A DNA stretch of 64,000 nucleotides from assembly GCA_011317545.1 (NCBI GenBank), contig WUJK01000001.1, forward strand, positions 1,364,001 through 1,428,000, in the 5' to 3' direction. Positions within the stretch are counted from its first letter, which is position 1. The number at the start of each line of letters is the position of its first letter. Source of the stretch: Coniella vitis. Lineage: Eukaryota > Ascomycota > Sordariomycetes > Diaporthales > Schizoparmaceae. Below, one piece after another: positions 24,001 through 38,508 of the stretch. The position numbers and the translations under genes are program-made. The notes beneath the pieces were generated by a model that was not told the origin of the DNA, searched no databases, and saw nothing but the letters and a program-made list of their open reading frames with translations.

Positions 24001-25273
24001 ACCTAGGTATCTACGTTCTTACGCTAATAGAATTCTTCGAGGAATTAATTATATTCGTATCCCTAGAGTTTTCCTTCCTTTTTATATTAATTCTATTAGA
24101 GAAAGAAGATTTCTCTATCCGTTAATAGAACCTTATATTCGTCTAGGAGTTCGTTAAGTTATCTATAGGTTAGGATATAGTTTCCTTATTATGCGTTAGC
24201 TACTTATCTAGTTTTCGATTTAGGCCCTGGTTTCCTATATGCGTACGATCCTATTAATCTGCTAATGGTTGCTAGGTATATCTTTCTCTATTCTATAATT
24301 GCCCGTTAATAGTTCCGTAGGTTGCTAATAGGTTCCTAAGTGTTTTCGCTATCTGTATAGTTTTTCCATTTAACTAGTATTAGTGGTACGCTTAGTTTCT
24401 CGTCGATAATTCTTTCGACTTCGTATTCTGGTTCTTATTCTTCGAGTTCGAGTAACGTTTCGATAGGTATATTCTTAGGTGCTAGTTCGAGGAGTAAAAT
24501 ATAAAAAACTAGGTGTATACGTGTTATTAGGGGTAGCTTGAGTTCGTAGTTAAGGTTCGAGATTTTATTCTTAATTTCGAAGGGTCCGAGTTTCTTATAA
24601 TCGAGTTTATTAGAGGGTCGCTTGGTTTTAATATTTATACGACGTAGGTAGATTCTATCTCCCTTCTATAGAATTAGTCCCTTAATTCTTTTCTAGTTAG
24701 CGTAGTTTTTATTCTTTTCTAATACTATTGTAAGTATCTTCCTAAGTTCTAACTAGAGTTCTTTAATTTTCTACGCCGTATCGTGCGCTGCTAGTATAGT
24801 TCCGCCTGGGATTTCTTTATAGTATACCGTAGGCTATCTTCCGTAGACTACCTTAAAGGGTGATATTCGTATTATAGATATTATTACGCTATTATAGGCG
24901 AATTATACTATAGGTAGGAGTTTAACCTAATTATCCTATTAATAGTTAATATAGTATCTAAGGTATTATTCGAGGATCTGGTTAACTCTTTCTATCTATC
25001 TATCTAACTAGGGGTAATAAGCTATTAATAGCTTCTATTTCGTTCCGAGGTATTTAAGTAGAGATATCTAAAAGTATAATATAAATATACTTCCTCTATC
25101 TAAGATAAGTTCCTAGGGTATTCCGTACTATACGATAATATTCCTAATAAATATATAGGCTAGGTCTATTATATCGCTACTTTCCAAGTAGGGTAGAAAG
25201 TATATATACTTCGTTAATCTATAAACTACTACTAAGATGCTATTATAAGAAGCATTAGTTAAGGGTTCTTATA

Positions 25274-25892
25274 TATAAGACTATATAAAGCGCTTACGTA
25301 ATATATAAGAGAGTCTATAATATAATAATATACTATAATATATATATATACTAAGTTATAGCTATATATATACTCTAATAAGCTTGAAAAGAGCTAAAGA
25401 AAGTAAAAGAGCTTAAAGAACGCTAATTCGTCTCTTTTAACAAACTTTCTTCAATATCTTAATAACTAAACGAGTATATAAGGTATTACTAATATAATTA
25501 TAACTAGTATAGAGTATATATATATATACTAATATGAAATATATAACGTTGATTACGTAAGCAATGACGTCAGCAGAAGGTTCTAGAAAGTACGTGGAAT
25601 TTTCAGGCTACGTAAGCCTTTACCACTACTTTGCCACTCGGCAGAATATATTATTCCACTACCTAATAATAGGAATAACTAAAGATACGGATTTATAATA
25701 TATATTATAAATTAAAGAATAGAAGGCTCTAGAAGATAGCTATAGAATAACTATAAATATAGCTATTCCCTCCCGACGAAAGAAATAGCAATAGAAGCAA
25801 GCAAGTAAGCACTTCGATATAATATAACTACTATTAACCCTCTTCTTTAGCCCCTCGATCCTCTTTATTATTATACATTATAACTTCCAACA
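25274..25892 (+). repeat. Solo Copia LTR with target duplication
   Basis: 619 bp, TATAAGACTATATAAAGC...CTTCCAACA, flanked by TTATA at 25269-25273 and 25893-25897, interrupting the minus-strand Gypsy. It keeps CpA and TpG, so it postdates or escaped RIP. It is related to, but clearly diverged from, the LTRs of the Copia element at 44925-51008. Confidence 0.92.
25553..25572 (+). promoter_or_regulatory. bZIP site pair in Copia LTR
   Basis: TTACGTAA (25553-25560) followed after four bases by a perfect CRE TGACGTCA (25565-25572). The pair is preserved in all four Copia LTRs of the window even where surrounding sequence has diverged. Confidence 0.6.
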
Positions 25893-26621
25893 TTATAAGA
25901 TTAGTAGCTTAACGATAAAGTCTAAGCTAGTTAATTACTATAGTACCGTAGGGATTTATAGGGGTTTTAGTAGTCCGTAAGGCTTATATCGATCTGCCTT
26001 ATTCTTCTTATATATATTATATTCGTTAATAACTTTTTCCACTAGCTATCTAAGCTTAGGGGGATTCTAGTATCGTTTAATTCGTTCGTAGGTAGCTTTA
26101 ATTCCTTAATAACTATATGCTAGGGCTTTATATATTATCTTAATATACCTCTTTTTATCGTTATCTATTATATTACTAAAATCGTATATTTTTCCTACGA
26201 TTCTAAGTATCGCGTTAAGTTCTCTTACTTCCGATAGTATTATAAGGTTTCCGTCTAAGTCTTCCTTAAAGATTATTATAAAGTCTTATTCTTTATTATT
26301 AGCGTTTTTATAATCTAGGCGTCTACTAAGGGCGTCTGCTCGTTCGTTTTCTTTACCCTTACGGTAGATAATCTTAAAGTCGAATTCCGATAGGAACTCG
26401 TACTATCTAACTTATTATTTATTAAGCTGCTTTATCGAAGTAAATACCTAGAGGTTCTTATAATCTATATATATAAGAATTTGCTATTTTGCGCCGATAA
26501 GGTAGTATCGCTATTCCCTAAAGGCTTCTAATATTACTATAAGTTCTTAATCTAGCGTTCCGTAATTAAGTTCTAGTCCGTTTAATTTTTTACTAAAGTT
26601 GCTAATTATCCGTAGTCGTCC

Positions 26622-28700
26622 ACGTAGGCTCTCCTGGATCCTGCTTACTAAAGGGGTCCTTAACCTATAGCACTATAGGGCGCTACTAAAACGCTCCGCA
26701 ATAAACCTTATAGCGGCACTTATATACGACGTCGAGCTAGTACTCTCCCGAGGGCAGGTTACTATAGTAATAACTAGGGATATATAAGGGGCGTTTAATA
26801 CCGTCCTCCTTAATAGACTAATCGTATAGCTACGAGTCCTTAATTTCCTACTCCTATTATTAAGTCTAGTAACCTCCTTCCTAGTAATACGGCTAGTATA
26901 GGTCCGCCTAGATAGGTCGACGACGGGTTTCTCCTCGGTAAGATATAATATACCCTAGGGCTTACCTCTCTCGCCGGTACTATATATAATCTACCTCTCT
27001 AAACTTATTCTATAGGGTAGTAATAGGTATTTCTATTATATAAACGATATTCTCTTCCTTTATATATCTAATAGCGCGGAGAAAAATATAATATTACTGG
27101 AAACGGATATAATAAGCGTTAATAACTAGGCTTTAAGGAATATAGTATAGTTTATAGCGGAGAAAACGGAAGTTTTCTACTTCTTAAGGTATAGGGAGGC
27201 GGTATAGCCGGCTATTATAATAAGCGGTAAGCGTATAGAGCTTATTATTAGTATACCCTCTTATTCTAAGGTAGCTAGTTTCCGCTAGCTAGGATTTTAG
27301 TTTAATAAGCGTTTTACGGATAGGAGGTATATTAAGGAAAGGGTTTATAAAATAGCGAAGGTTATAGCCTACCTTAGGAGCTTTAGGAAGGTATAATATA
27401 GCCCTCTTATAATATCCCTCCGTAAGGCGGTTATAATAATACTTATCCCGATACTTATATATATAGCAGACGCTTAGTTTCGATTAGGCTATACGCCTAC
27501 GGTATAGTTTAAGAGGGCGGATTAATTATTAGTAAAGGGCGTTAAAGGGGTATTATTAATATAAAGGACGGTATATATAATAGTAGCCTTTTATAAAGCG
27601 GGCCTCCTTATAGCTAGGCTTATATTAGGAGTAGCGGTTTGCCGGGCCGGCTTATAATATACTCTACTAGATATAGGATACCCCCTTTATAAACGGATAT
27701 ACGCTCCTATAGAATATAACCTTAGGGTATTTAATATACGCTTTACGAATATTATATACGGCTTTCTTATTATACCTAAGCCGGCCTTATTAACCCCCTA
27801 ATATTCTAACCGTATTATACTAAATACTAATATCGGTTACCTTAAGGAGGAAGTAGCTATATATTATAATATATAATATATAATTCTACTACCGGATATT
27901 ACGGTAATATATACGGATAGCTCTAAGGTCTAGGAGGGATCTAAATATAAGGTAGGCTATAAGTATATTATAATAAGGGATAGGGTATTTATTGCTATTA
28001 CTATTAGGGTATTTTATAAATACTTATATATTTTCGATACCGAGGCGGTTAAGGCGCTTATAAGACTACGGCTAGCGCTAGAAACGGTATTATTAGTAGT
28101 ATTTATTTATATAGATAATACCTCGGTTACCTAGGGATTATAGGATAACGCGCTTATTACCTCGTAATAAGCTTTCCGAAGCTTTTAAGCCCTTTATAAA
28201 TAGTACCTTATAGAGGGACGATTAGTAACTATCCTTTAAAGCCTTAGTTATATAGGTATAGCTAGGAATAAGCTTATAAATACCCTTACGAAGAAGGGTA
28301 TAATATTCTCCTTAATAGGGCGGGTAGTAAGCCCTATTACCTCGGGTATATAAACCCTATATCGAGAGGGAATTAAGAGCTCTAAGAAGATATAATAAAT
28401 ATATTAATAAATAGTCTTATCTAATTAGTATAGCGTTTAGGGGCTAAGCTTTTATATTATAATATAGCCGGCCCTTTCGTTAAGCTATTAATAGCTAGCT
28501 CTCTTTATAGCTATAAGGATTAGTTATAGTAATTTTAAAGTATATTATTATCGGTTTAGCCGGCTAAAGATAGGCTGCTATTATAAAACGGGCTATTTTA
28601 GTAAGCTTTCGCCTCGGTATTAGGTATATTATATAATAGCTAGGCGGAGGTAATAGGATTAGCCGGAGGGCCTAGCTAGGCCCCTTAATACCCCTTTCTA
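26622..28700 (+). mobile_element. LINE copy 1 (Tad1/I-like), 5'-truncated ORF2
   Basis: Begins inside the reverse transcriptase of a non-LTR retrotransposon, consistent with 5' truncation during target-primed reverse transcription. Visible: the RT stretch with A-F-N-T and the G-L-P-L-S-P block, the catalytic box Y-I-N-D (originally YVDD) near 27040, and RNase H starting with V/I-Y-T-D-S-S-K near 27905. A C-terminal Cys/His-like segment is near 28560-28620. RIPped. The same sequence is at 60045-62130 and, inverted, at 33000-35090. A Gypsy body ends where it starts. Confidence 0.85.
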
Positions 28701-30235
28701 TAAAATATATTTATAAAGGGTATTTATAAACTATTAAATATAATCTACTTTCTTAAAAGTAGTTTATAAAGATTCTCTATAAATAATACCTTTACTATTA
28801 TATATATAATAGGTATAATATAATCTATTATTTTATAGGAAAGTAGGTTTAATTAGGATCTTATATTATTAGCTATTAGGGTAGTTTATAGCTATACTAT
28901 AGGCTATCTAGGGCTAAAGTATATTAAACTATATATAGTCGATTACCTAGCGTATAGCGTTACTAAAGGCGTATAATACGGTACGGCGGTCGGCGAGAGT
29001 ACCTAGTATAAGGGTAACTAGGCCGGGAAGTAATTATAATAGGCTTATAATACTAGGGGCGTACTCCTACTCGTAGGTAATACTAGCGCTAGTAGTAATA
29101 ATAATAGCTATAATAGCTTAGCGCTAGTACTATTAAGGCTAATACTATAGCTAGTATTATTACTATTAGCGGTAATAGGGTAGGATATAGCGGGAGCGTT
29201 TCTAAGGCTATATAACCGGCTCTACCTCCTCCTCCGACTTATTAAACGATTCGGCGAAGCCCTTTACTAATACTTTATCGTAAGCCTCCTTAGCTATACG
29301 AATAGTAGTATAATAGGGGGCATTATCCTTACCCTCTTATAGGGCGTTATATAACTAATAGCTAATAGTTATTAGGTAGTTAACTAAAGGGGTATAGCCT
29401 TTACGCTAATAGCGTTAATAGTAGGTATTACCCTTAATATCCTAGTAATTACTAAGTAATTTACCGGTAATTACTAAGACTAAATACTACTTATAAGGTA
29501 TATTACGCTAGGTTACGATATAACGGCTATTAGGAGTAGCTTCGCTAGCCTTTTATATCTTCTTATACTTAGTAAGGGTAATAGTAATAATAGCCTTACC
29601 CTTATTCTTAATAATACTAATCTTCTTCTTATTAGTCTTAGCCTTAGGCTAAATATTAGTAGTAGTAGTAGTATTAGTAGTACGGGTAGTACGGGGAGGG
29701 TTAGCTTTAATAGGAGCTAGTATCTTAATAGCCCTAGTCTTAGTATTATTACTACTAATAGTAGCGGTAGAACGCTGCTTCTTAGTAGTAGGAGTATTAA
29801 TAGGAGCAGAGGTAAGCGTAGGGCGTTTATTACTAGTATTATTAGCGGTAGTAGTATAGGCGATGCCGATATTATTATCGTTACTACTATTATTACTACT
29901 ACTACTATCGTTTATATAGGTACGATTAGTATTACTATTAGTAATATAATTACTATCGTTATTAGCCTTATCCTAATAAGCCTCCTTATCGTCCTCCTCG
30001 GCGTTATTATTACTAGTATATATATTAGTAATAGGCTCCTTATTATTAGAGGTATCTTTAGCCTATTCCTAGCTATCTTAGAGTAAGTTTACCTTATCTT
30101 CGCTATTAATACTATCTTTAGTAGCTTCGGTACTACCCTTATCCTTATCCTCGAGCTCGAGGGTATTATTAAGGGCCTTTTATAGGATATCTTTATCGTC
30201 CTTATCTTTATTATAAACGTAGTTATTACTATTAT
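28620..30235 (-). pseudogene. Convergent antisense ORF at the LINE 3' end, copy 1
   Basis: Minus-strand coding-like sequence facing LINE ORF2: acidic N-terminal part, Ser/Thr/Asn-rich low-complexity part, a Lys-rich stretch (KTNKKKINITK type, possible nuclear signal), a conserved core, a Gln-rich linker and a C-terminal part overlapping the end of ORF2. All interruptions are TAA/TAG at expected Gln/Trp codons. This copy is cut at its 5' end at about 30235, where an (ATTT)n tract begins. No known domain recognised. Confidence 0.5.
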
Positions 30236-30256
30236 TTATTTATTTATTTATTTAAT
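30233..30256 (+). repeat. (ATTT)n tract at the end of the LINE copy
   Basis: Five to six ATTT units exactly where homology to the other LINE copies stops. Simple-repeat tails are typical 3' ends of LINEs, so this may mark the 3' terminus of copy 1 inside the antisense ORF. Confidence 0.5.
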
Positions 30257-31040
30257 TAAATTAACGCCGGACTAGTTACGCTAGCACACCTCCCAAGGGG
30301 TATCTCGGCGTATACTACTTATCGTACTGCTAAAGAGCGTATATATACCCACCTAGTATATATATTCGTAATATAACCCCAGCCCGAAGGCTGCTTTATA
30401 GTATATTAGCTATATCCCAGAGGCTAAATACTCTAGGGATTAGTCTTAGAGCAGAGTTATATAATACTATTAGTATAGCCCGTATAAAGCTACGTTTTTA
30501 TTAGGTTAGCGTATTACCGTATAGTTACTAGATATTAGATGCCGGCCGAGATTAGTTCCGAAGCCGTATTATATACATACTAGACGTCGACTATACTAGC
30601 GATAACCTTACTAGTATAATAGCCTAAGGGCGTTACGCTAGAGAGCTAGCTAGCTACTAAGCTGCTAATATAGCGTAGATATCCTTATAATAGTATAGAG
30701 TAGTAGCTTAAGATATATTAAAGATATACCTTAAAGCGTTTACTATTATTAGCCTATAAAAGTATATATCCTTCTACTAATAATAGCTAGCCCTTTATCT
30801 ATAGTTATAGATAATAGCTATTATAGCTAGTTATACCCCTATTATTATTAATAGCAGGGGTATAGCGCTATCTATTATATTTCTCCTACGCTTATTATAG
30901 CTTATTTAAACTCCCTCCTCCTCCTCCCTTCTCCCTCCTCCTTTCTTAATCCACTATATAGTAGTATAGTAATACTACTAACTATCGCCGCCGCCGTACT
31001 ATACTCCCCTTTATAATCCTAAGTATAGTAGCTACTATTA
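30257..31040. other. Spacer between two inverted LINE units
   Basis: Partly RIPped sequence (some CpA remain near 30280 and 30385) with no recognisable gene. It ends with a pyrimidine-rich stretch (about 30905-30950) just before the plus-strand copy of the antisense ORF, which could be part of that ORF's promoter or leader. Confidence 0.4.
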
Positions 31041-31049
31041 CTATTATTA

Positions 31050-33050
31050 TAATACCTCCTAAAAAAGGAAGTAAGCGTATCTACCTTTCCTAATCGAATA
31101 TTAGGACTTATAGTAGTCTACTAACGTTTTAAATTAATATATAGCTAAATACGCTAAAGCGCGCTATACCGCGAATACTACTAATACCTATATAGCTAAG
31201 AAACGTATAATACTCCTATTAATCTATATAAATTAGCCTAAGCTCCTATAAATACCGTATCTAGCGCTATTATAGAATAATATATCCTTCCTACGAAATA
31301 CCTATATAAATAGTATAATAAGTATAATATATTATACTAAAGCTAAGTTCTAATACTACTAATTAACTACTATTAATAGGTATATTTGCTAATAAAGATT
31401 ATAGCTATTAAGAAGGGTACCGCCCCTATAATATATAGCGTACTCTTATATAGCGCTATAAAGCCGACTATTAATATACTTAATAGTAATAACTACGTTT
31501 ATAACGAAGACGAGGGCGATAAAGATATCCTATAAAAAGCCCTTAATAATACCCTTAAGCTCGAGGACGAGGAAGAGGGTAATACCGAGGCTATTAAGGA
31601 TAGTACTAATAGTAAAGATAAGGTAAACCTACTCTAAGATAGCTAGGAATAGGCCGAAGATACCTTTAGTTACGAAGAGCCTATTATTAATATATATATT
31701 AGAGACGATAACGCCGAAGAGGACGATAAGGAGGCCTATTAGGATAAGGCTAATATCGATAGTAATTATATTACTAGTAGTAATACTAATCGTACCTATA
31801 TAAACGATAGTAGTAATAGTAGTAGTAATAGTAACGATAACGATATCGGTATTATCCGTACTGCTACCGCTAGTAATATTAGTAATAAACGCCCTATGCC
31901 TACCTTTACTCCTACTAATACTCCTATTACTAAGAACTAGTATTCTACCGCTACTATTAGTAGTAGTAACGCTAGGGTTAGGGCTATTAAGATAATAGCT
32001 ACTATTAAAGCTAACCCTCCCTATACTACCTATACTATTAACGCTACTACTATTACTAATACTTAGCCTAAGGCTAAGACTAATAAGAAGAAGATTAATA
32101 TTACTAAGAATAAGGGTAAGGCTATTACTCCTACTACCCCTATTAAGCGTAAGAAGATATAAAAGACTAGTAAAGCTATTCCTAATAGCCGTTATATTAT
32201 AGCCTAGCGCGATATACCTTATAAGTAGTATTTAGTCTCGGTAATTACCGGTAAGTTACTTAGCGATTATTAGGATATCGAGGGTAATACCCGCTATTAA
32301 TACTACTAGCGTAAAGGCTATACCCCTTTAACTAACTACCTAATAACTATTAGCTCCTAGCTATATAATACCCTATAGGAGGGTAAGGATAATACCCCTT
32401 ATTATACTATTATTCGTATAGCTAAGGAAGCTTATAATAAAGTACTAGCGGAGAGCTTCGCCGAGTTATTTAATAAATCGAAGGAGGAGGTAGAGCCGGT
32501 TATATAGCCCTAGAAGCGCCCCCGCTATATCCTGCCCCGCTACTACTAGTAGTAGTAATACTAGCTATAATACTAGCCCTAGTAATACTAGCGCTAGGCT
32601 ATTATAGCTATTACTATTACTATTAGCGCTAATACTACTTATAAATAGGAGTATACCCTTAGCGCCGTAAGCCTATTATAATTACTTCTTAGCCTAATTA
32701 CCCTTATACTAGGTATTCCCGCTAACCGCTATACCGCGTTATATACCCTTAGTAACGCTATACGCTAGGTAATCGACTATATATAATTTAATATACTTTA
32801 GCCCTAGATAGCTTAAAGTATAGCTATAAACTACCCTAATAGCTAGTAGTATAAGATCCTAATTAAACTCGCTTTCCTATAGAATAGTAAACCGTATTAT
32901 ACCTACCGTATATATAATAATAAGGGTATTATTTATAGAGAATCTTTATAAACTACTTCTAAGAAAGTAGACTACGCTTAGTAGTCTATAAGTACCCTCT
33001 ATAAGTATATTTCGCGGAAAGGGGTATTAGGGGGCCCGGCTAGGCTCTCC
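31050..33050 (+). pseudogene. Convergent antisense ORF at the LINE 3' end, copy 2 (fullest)
   Basis: Reading TAA/TAG as mutated Gln/Trp, one frame runs from about 31130 to 33050 (roughly 640 codons) without TGA. Order: N-terminal region; acidic stretch (YVYNEDEGDKD near 31495, LEDEEEGNTEA near 31560); Ser/Asn/Thr-rich segment (31720-31990); Lys-rich segment near 32090-32160; conserved core (about 32210-32500) with YLVSVITGKLLSDY; Gln-rich linker near 32540-32600; C-terminal domain (about 32610-33050). It overlaps the convergent 3' end of LINE ORF2. The start is uncertain because ATG becomes ATA under RIP; a 5' exon from about 31050 is possible. Repeated in all three LINE copies. Not a family I recognise. 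Confidence 0.5.
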
Positions 33051-36000
33051 GGCTAATCCCGCTACCTCCGCCTAACTACTATATAATATACCTAATACCG
33101 AGGCGAAAGCTTATTAGAATAGCCCGTTCTATAATAGTAGCTTATCCCTAGCCGGCTAAACCGATAATAATACGCTTTAAAGTCGCCGTAATTAATCCTT
33201 ATAGCTATAAAGAGAGCTAGTTATTAATAGCTTAATAAATAGGCCGGCTATATTATAGTATAAAAGCTTAGCCCTTAAACGCTATATTAGCTAGATAAGA
33301 TTACTTACTAATATATCTATTATATCTTCTTAAAGCTCCTAATTCCCTCTCGATATAGGGTTTATATACCTAAGGTAATAGGGCTTATTACCCGTATTAT
33401 TAAGGAGAGTATTATATCCCTCTTCGTAAGGGTATCTATAAGCTTATTCCTAGCTATACCTATATAACTAGGGCTTTAGAGGATAGTTACTAACTATCCC
33501 TTTATAAGGTATTACTTATAAAGGGCTTAAAAGCTTCGGAAAGCCTATTATAAGGTAATAAGCGTATTACCCCGTAATCCCTAGATAATCGAGGTATTAT
33601 CTATATAGATAAATACGGCTAATAGTATTATTTCTAGCGCTAGCCGTAATCCTATAAGCGCTTTAACCGCCTCGGCGTCGAAAATATATAAGTATTCGTA
33701 AAATACCCTAATAATAATAATAACGAATACCCTATCCCTTACTATAATATACCCGTAGCCTACCCTACGCTTAGATCCCTTCTAAACCTTAGAGCCGTTT
33801 ATATATACCATTATAACGTCTAGTAGCAGGGTTATATATTATATATTATAATATATAGCTATTTCCTCCTTAAAGTAACCGATATTAGGGTTTAGTATAA
33901 TATAGTTAAGATATTAAGGGGTTAATAAGGCCGGTTTAGGTATAATAAGAAAGCCGTATATAATATCCGTAAAGCGTATATTAAATACCCTAAGGTTATA
34001 TCCTATAGGAGCGTATATCCGTTTATAAAGGGGGTACCCTATATTTAATAGAGTATATTATAAGCCGGCCCGGCGAACCGTCGCTCCTAACGTAAGCTTA
34101 GCTATAAGGAGGCCCGCTTTATAAAGGGCTATTACCGTATATACCGTCCTTTACGCTAATAATACCCCTTTAACGCCCTTTATTAGTAGTTAATCTACCT
34201 TCTTAAGCTATACCGTAGGTATATAGCCCGGTCGAAACTAAGCATCCGTTATATATATAAGTATCGGGATAAGTATTACTATAACCGCCTTATAAAGGGA
34301 TATTATAGGGGGGCTATATTATACCTTCCTAAAGCTCCTAAGGTAGGCTATAACCTTTATTATCTTATAAACCTTTTCCTTAATATACCTCCTACTTATA
34401 AAACGCTTATTAAACTAGAATCTTAGTTAATAGAAGCTAGTTACCTTAGAATAGGAGGGTATACTAATAATAGGCTTTATACGCCTACCGCCTATTATAA
34501 TAGCCGGCTATACCGCCTCCCTACGCCTTAAAAAGTAGAAAACTTCCGTCTTTTCCGCTATAAACTATACTATATTCCTCGAAGCCTAATCGTTAATACT
34601 TATTATATCCGTTTCTAATAGTATTATATTTTTCTCTATATTATTAGATATATAAAGGAAGAGAATAATATCCGTATAGTAGAAATACTTATTATTACCC
34701 TATAGAATAAGTTTAGAGAGGTAGATTATATATAGTATCGGCGAGAGAGGTAAGCTCTAGGGTATATTATATCTTACCGAGGAGAAACCCGTTATTAACC
34801 TATTTAAGCGGACTTATATTAACCGTATTACTAAGAAGGAGGTTATTAGACTTAATAATAGGAGTAAGAAACTAACGATTTATAGCTATACGATTAGTTT
34901 ATTAGGGAGGATAATATTAAACGCCCCTTATATATCCCTAGTTATTATTATAATAATCTACCCTTAGGAGAATATTAGCTTAACGTTATATATAAATACC
35001 GCTATAAGGTTTATTATAGAGCGTTTTAATAGCGCTATATAATATTATAAGTTAAGGACCCCTTTAGTAAATAGGATCTAGGAGAGCCTATATATAATTA
35101 GCCTTTTAAGCCCCTTAGAAAAAGTAAAAAGGAGAGTAATAAGCTTATATAACCTAGAGCTATCTATATCCCTTTTACTTAGCTTAGAGTATATCGATAC
35201 TTTAGTATAACGCTAAGGTAGAGGAAAGTAATTTATAATAAGGTAATAATTATAAAGCCGAATTAAAAGGGGGCTAATATTATCCTAATACTCCTTTAAT
35301 AGGGATATTAAGGCGTTATCTACCCTGGGAAAGGTAGATTTAACTCGGATAATATACTCCTTTACCCCCTTAGGTATAGCCGTATAACCCTACTAGAAAT
35401 AGGCTTTAAAGGTATCCTAGCCTTTAAGCGGGTTTTTAACTAGGTTATTATCCTTAGAAAACTATTATAAAATCTTATTTTATAATAGGCTTACTTTTTT
35501 AATAAGGTCTTTATATAATATACTATCCCCTATATATAACGGGGAAGCTTATAGCGGTATAGCTAGCTTATATTACCCCGTTATCCCGAAGATATCTATA
35601 TTCGAAGCTATTATATCGATCCTACCTTATTAGAAAGCTTGCCGATATATTCGAATAGCCCCTTCGAAGGTATTCCTAGCTATTTAGAACTCTCTCGAGT
35701 AAATCCGATAACTATATCGGGCCCTAATATACGCCCGGTATACCTCCTTTACCCTATTATCCTATTAAGGGGCTCGGGAATAGGGTTATAGCTATTACCC
35801 TACTACCTTTAAAGCCCTACCCTAAAGGTAATCTAGGCGGATTACCTAATCGTTTAAAGAAACCGGGCTCTCCGCTTATAAAAGGGGCGGTATATCTATT
35901 AGCCTTATTTCTAAAAGATCTTTAAAGGCCGGGAGGGATTATAAATCTATTTATAGCTATATTAGCTATTCTTAGGGGAGCGGAGGATTATTACCGATAA

Positions 36001-38508
36001 TTATAATAAGGGTCTTATAATTAGAGCTAATATATAAGTTAGGAATAACCTTTATAGTTATATTTAAAATATTAGAGAAGATTAGGTTAAAAACCCCCTC
36101 TCGGATATATATAGGAATATCCGGTATATTTATAAAGAATATATCTCTAAATAGTATCTAATCTTTAACCCGATTATTACCCCTTTTGTTAAGCTTACCC
36201 GGCTTATAAGGAGTATAGATTATATTAAAATCGCCCCTAATTACCTATCTCCGTATAGGTAAACTATTTAATATATAATCGAATATTATATCCTCCCTAA
36301 GCGCCCGGTAAATATTAATTAAAAAGACCCCTAATACCTTTAGCTAGAGTCTATCCCTTATAGTAAAGGGCTATTACTATTTTATATATAGCCTATAACC
36401 CCGTCGTACGTATATTAGGACCCGGGGCCTATTACCGAGTAACTCCTACCGCCTTTCCTTATAATAAGCTATCGGATCCCCTCCCTAATTATCTACCGGC
36501 GAGAAAAGCTTATAAGTAGGGTACCTTTAAGTTCTCGTATTATATATTATATACGGCTCCTAGACCTATATAACGTCTACCCCCTACTTAATATAAAGTA
36601 TTAGTAGTATAATATAAGTAGACTATTTCTTCCTTATATTCGCTTAAGTAATCGTAAAAGGAGCCCCCCGGCTATCGGAAGGGTATATCCTACTTATATA
36701 TAAGGGGAGTAGAAGTATTTAAGCCCCCTTAGGAGCTAAGGATTATAACTATATTATTATCGTCCTTAATTATATCCGCCGGGGGTATAAGCTCTCTCTA
36801 TATAGCGGGGCTAGGACCCTCCGGAGGCGGGGTATTAGCCGGGTCGAGCTATAGGCGCTATTATAAGCCGGTCGGCGGTATATAATCGTAGATATTATTA
36901 TAAGGCCGCTTCCGGGAGGGGCCTTCGATAGACGGCTATTTCGTAAGCTTAATAGGGGGTTAAGGCTTCCGCTAGCTATTAATAGTATCTATAGCTATAT
37001 TTATATCGTTATAACGGGATTTACCTGTATTCCTAATCCTCTTAAGCTTAAAGATAAATAGGTAATAAAGCTACTTATTAATTATTATAGGGGTAGTAAT
37101 ATAGCTAAGGTAGCTAGAGCGGACCGGCTTATAATAATTAATATACTTAGGGGGAAGTATATAAATCTCCCCTTCTTAAGTATATTAGGCGTTAGAATAA
37201 GTAGGGTACCGCCTACTCCTTATATAACGTTTAGTTAAGTAATAGCTAAGATAGCCGTTTATATAGAAAGAGAGCCTCTCCGTTTTCTATATTAGCCGGG
37301 TATAGGGTAGGTTAAAGATTTAGAAGGGTTATACTTTATATAAAAAGGATATTAATTAAATAGTAATACCTATAATAGGATTATATCTGTTTATAGAAAG
37401 CTTATAAGAAATAAGCTTAACTCCTATCTATACTATAGCCTCCTCCCGGATATACTTCTTAGGAGAAACCCTTTAATAGGTAAAGGGGTTATAAAGCTTC
37501 CTTAGAACCCCGGTTATTATATAAGTAACCTAAGTTTATAGTATAATCGCTAAGGATACTTATATTAGCTCTAATAGCTTATCCCTTAAAGAATTAATAA
37601 GAAGCCTATCCTAAACCTCCTTATTAGTAAAGTATAAAGCTTAGCCGGTAGGGGTTTTAATAACTACCGCTATATTAATTATAAGGATTTAAAGCCGAAT
37701 ATAAATAATTAACTTAAATCCCTAAAGGGGTAAGCTTATAAGCGTATTATAAGGGGCAGCCCTAAGGAGGATCCTTATATCCTATCCCCGCTACCGGCTA
37801 TATTAGGGGCCGGCTTTTCGAATATAATAAACCGGCTCCGCCGGGAGCCTAATAGCTATACTTATAACGGTAGCCTAGCTTTAACCCTATTAGGGGTATT
37901 AAGCGGGTAAAGGTAGCTATTAAGGGTAAAGTACTACCTATAGAGTAATAACGGGAGGAGTTAGGTATATCGGAGTAAGCTGGCTAATAACCGGGTTCGA
38001 TAAAAAACTTTTAAGCTTACGCTTAGCTATAGCTAGGAGTTAGGAATATACCCTCTCTATATAAAAACGCTCTTTACTCTATAAAGGGCCTTTAAAGGTA
38101 TTAATTAGTTCTCTTAGGGTTTCGTTTATTATAAGTAGGACCGTCTCCCGATCTATAAATATATAGCGTATACCTATAAGGAGGGTCCTAACCGTATTAA
38201 GGGCAAGGGGGTTATCTTAATAAGTAGTAGTATCCTCTTATAACTATAGCGCGGTACCGCGGTACCTCTTCTACTATATAGGGGAGTAAATCGAATCCGT
38301 AATAAAACTAATATCCGTCCTAGGTATTAATCCCTTAGGTAGCGGCGAGCCGCCCTACGTTATATCTATAGGTAGGGCCTCCTATAAGGCTATCCCGCGA
38401 CTATATTTACTTATATATAAATAGGTTAGATATTAGTAAATTATTAGTAAAACCGTATATACCCTTAATAAAAGCAGGCGTATACGAGAAAAGTATCGGG
38501 AAGGATAG
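33000..38508 (-). mobile_element. LINE copy 2 (Tad1/I-like), near full ORF1-ORF2
   Basis: Minus-strand non-LTR retrotransposon. From right to left: ORF1 (gag-like; about 38400-36800), endonuclease (about 36700-36000; Gly-Asp-Phe-Asn near 36235), RT (about 35400-34480), RNase H (about 33810-33540), C-terminal segment to about 33000. RIPped throughout. It meets a plus-strand Gypsy fragment at about 38508. Collinear with copy 3 at 56668-62130. Clade assignment (I/Tad1-like because of RNase H after RT) is inference. Confidence 0.8.

Larger units (their letters stand above)
23277..26621 (-). mobile_element. Gypsy body, 5'-truncated by a LINE, RIP-degraded
   Basis: Minus-strand Gypsy from the PPT side (left) through the antisense ORF region, integrase (about 25250-24450 and 25900-26150) and RNase H, ending at 26621 where the LINE begins. 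A solo Copia LTR splits it at 25274-25892. This copy shows no clear tRNA-like unit. Confidence 0.85.
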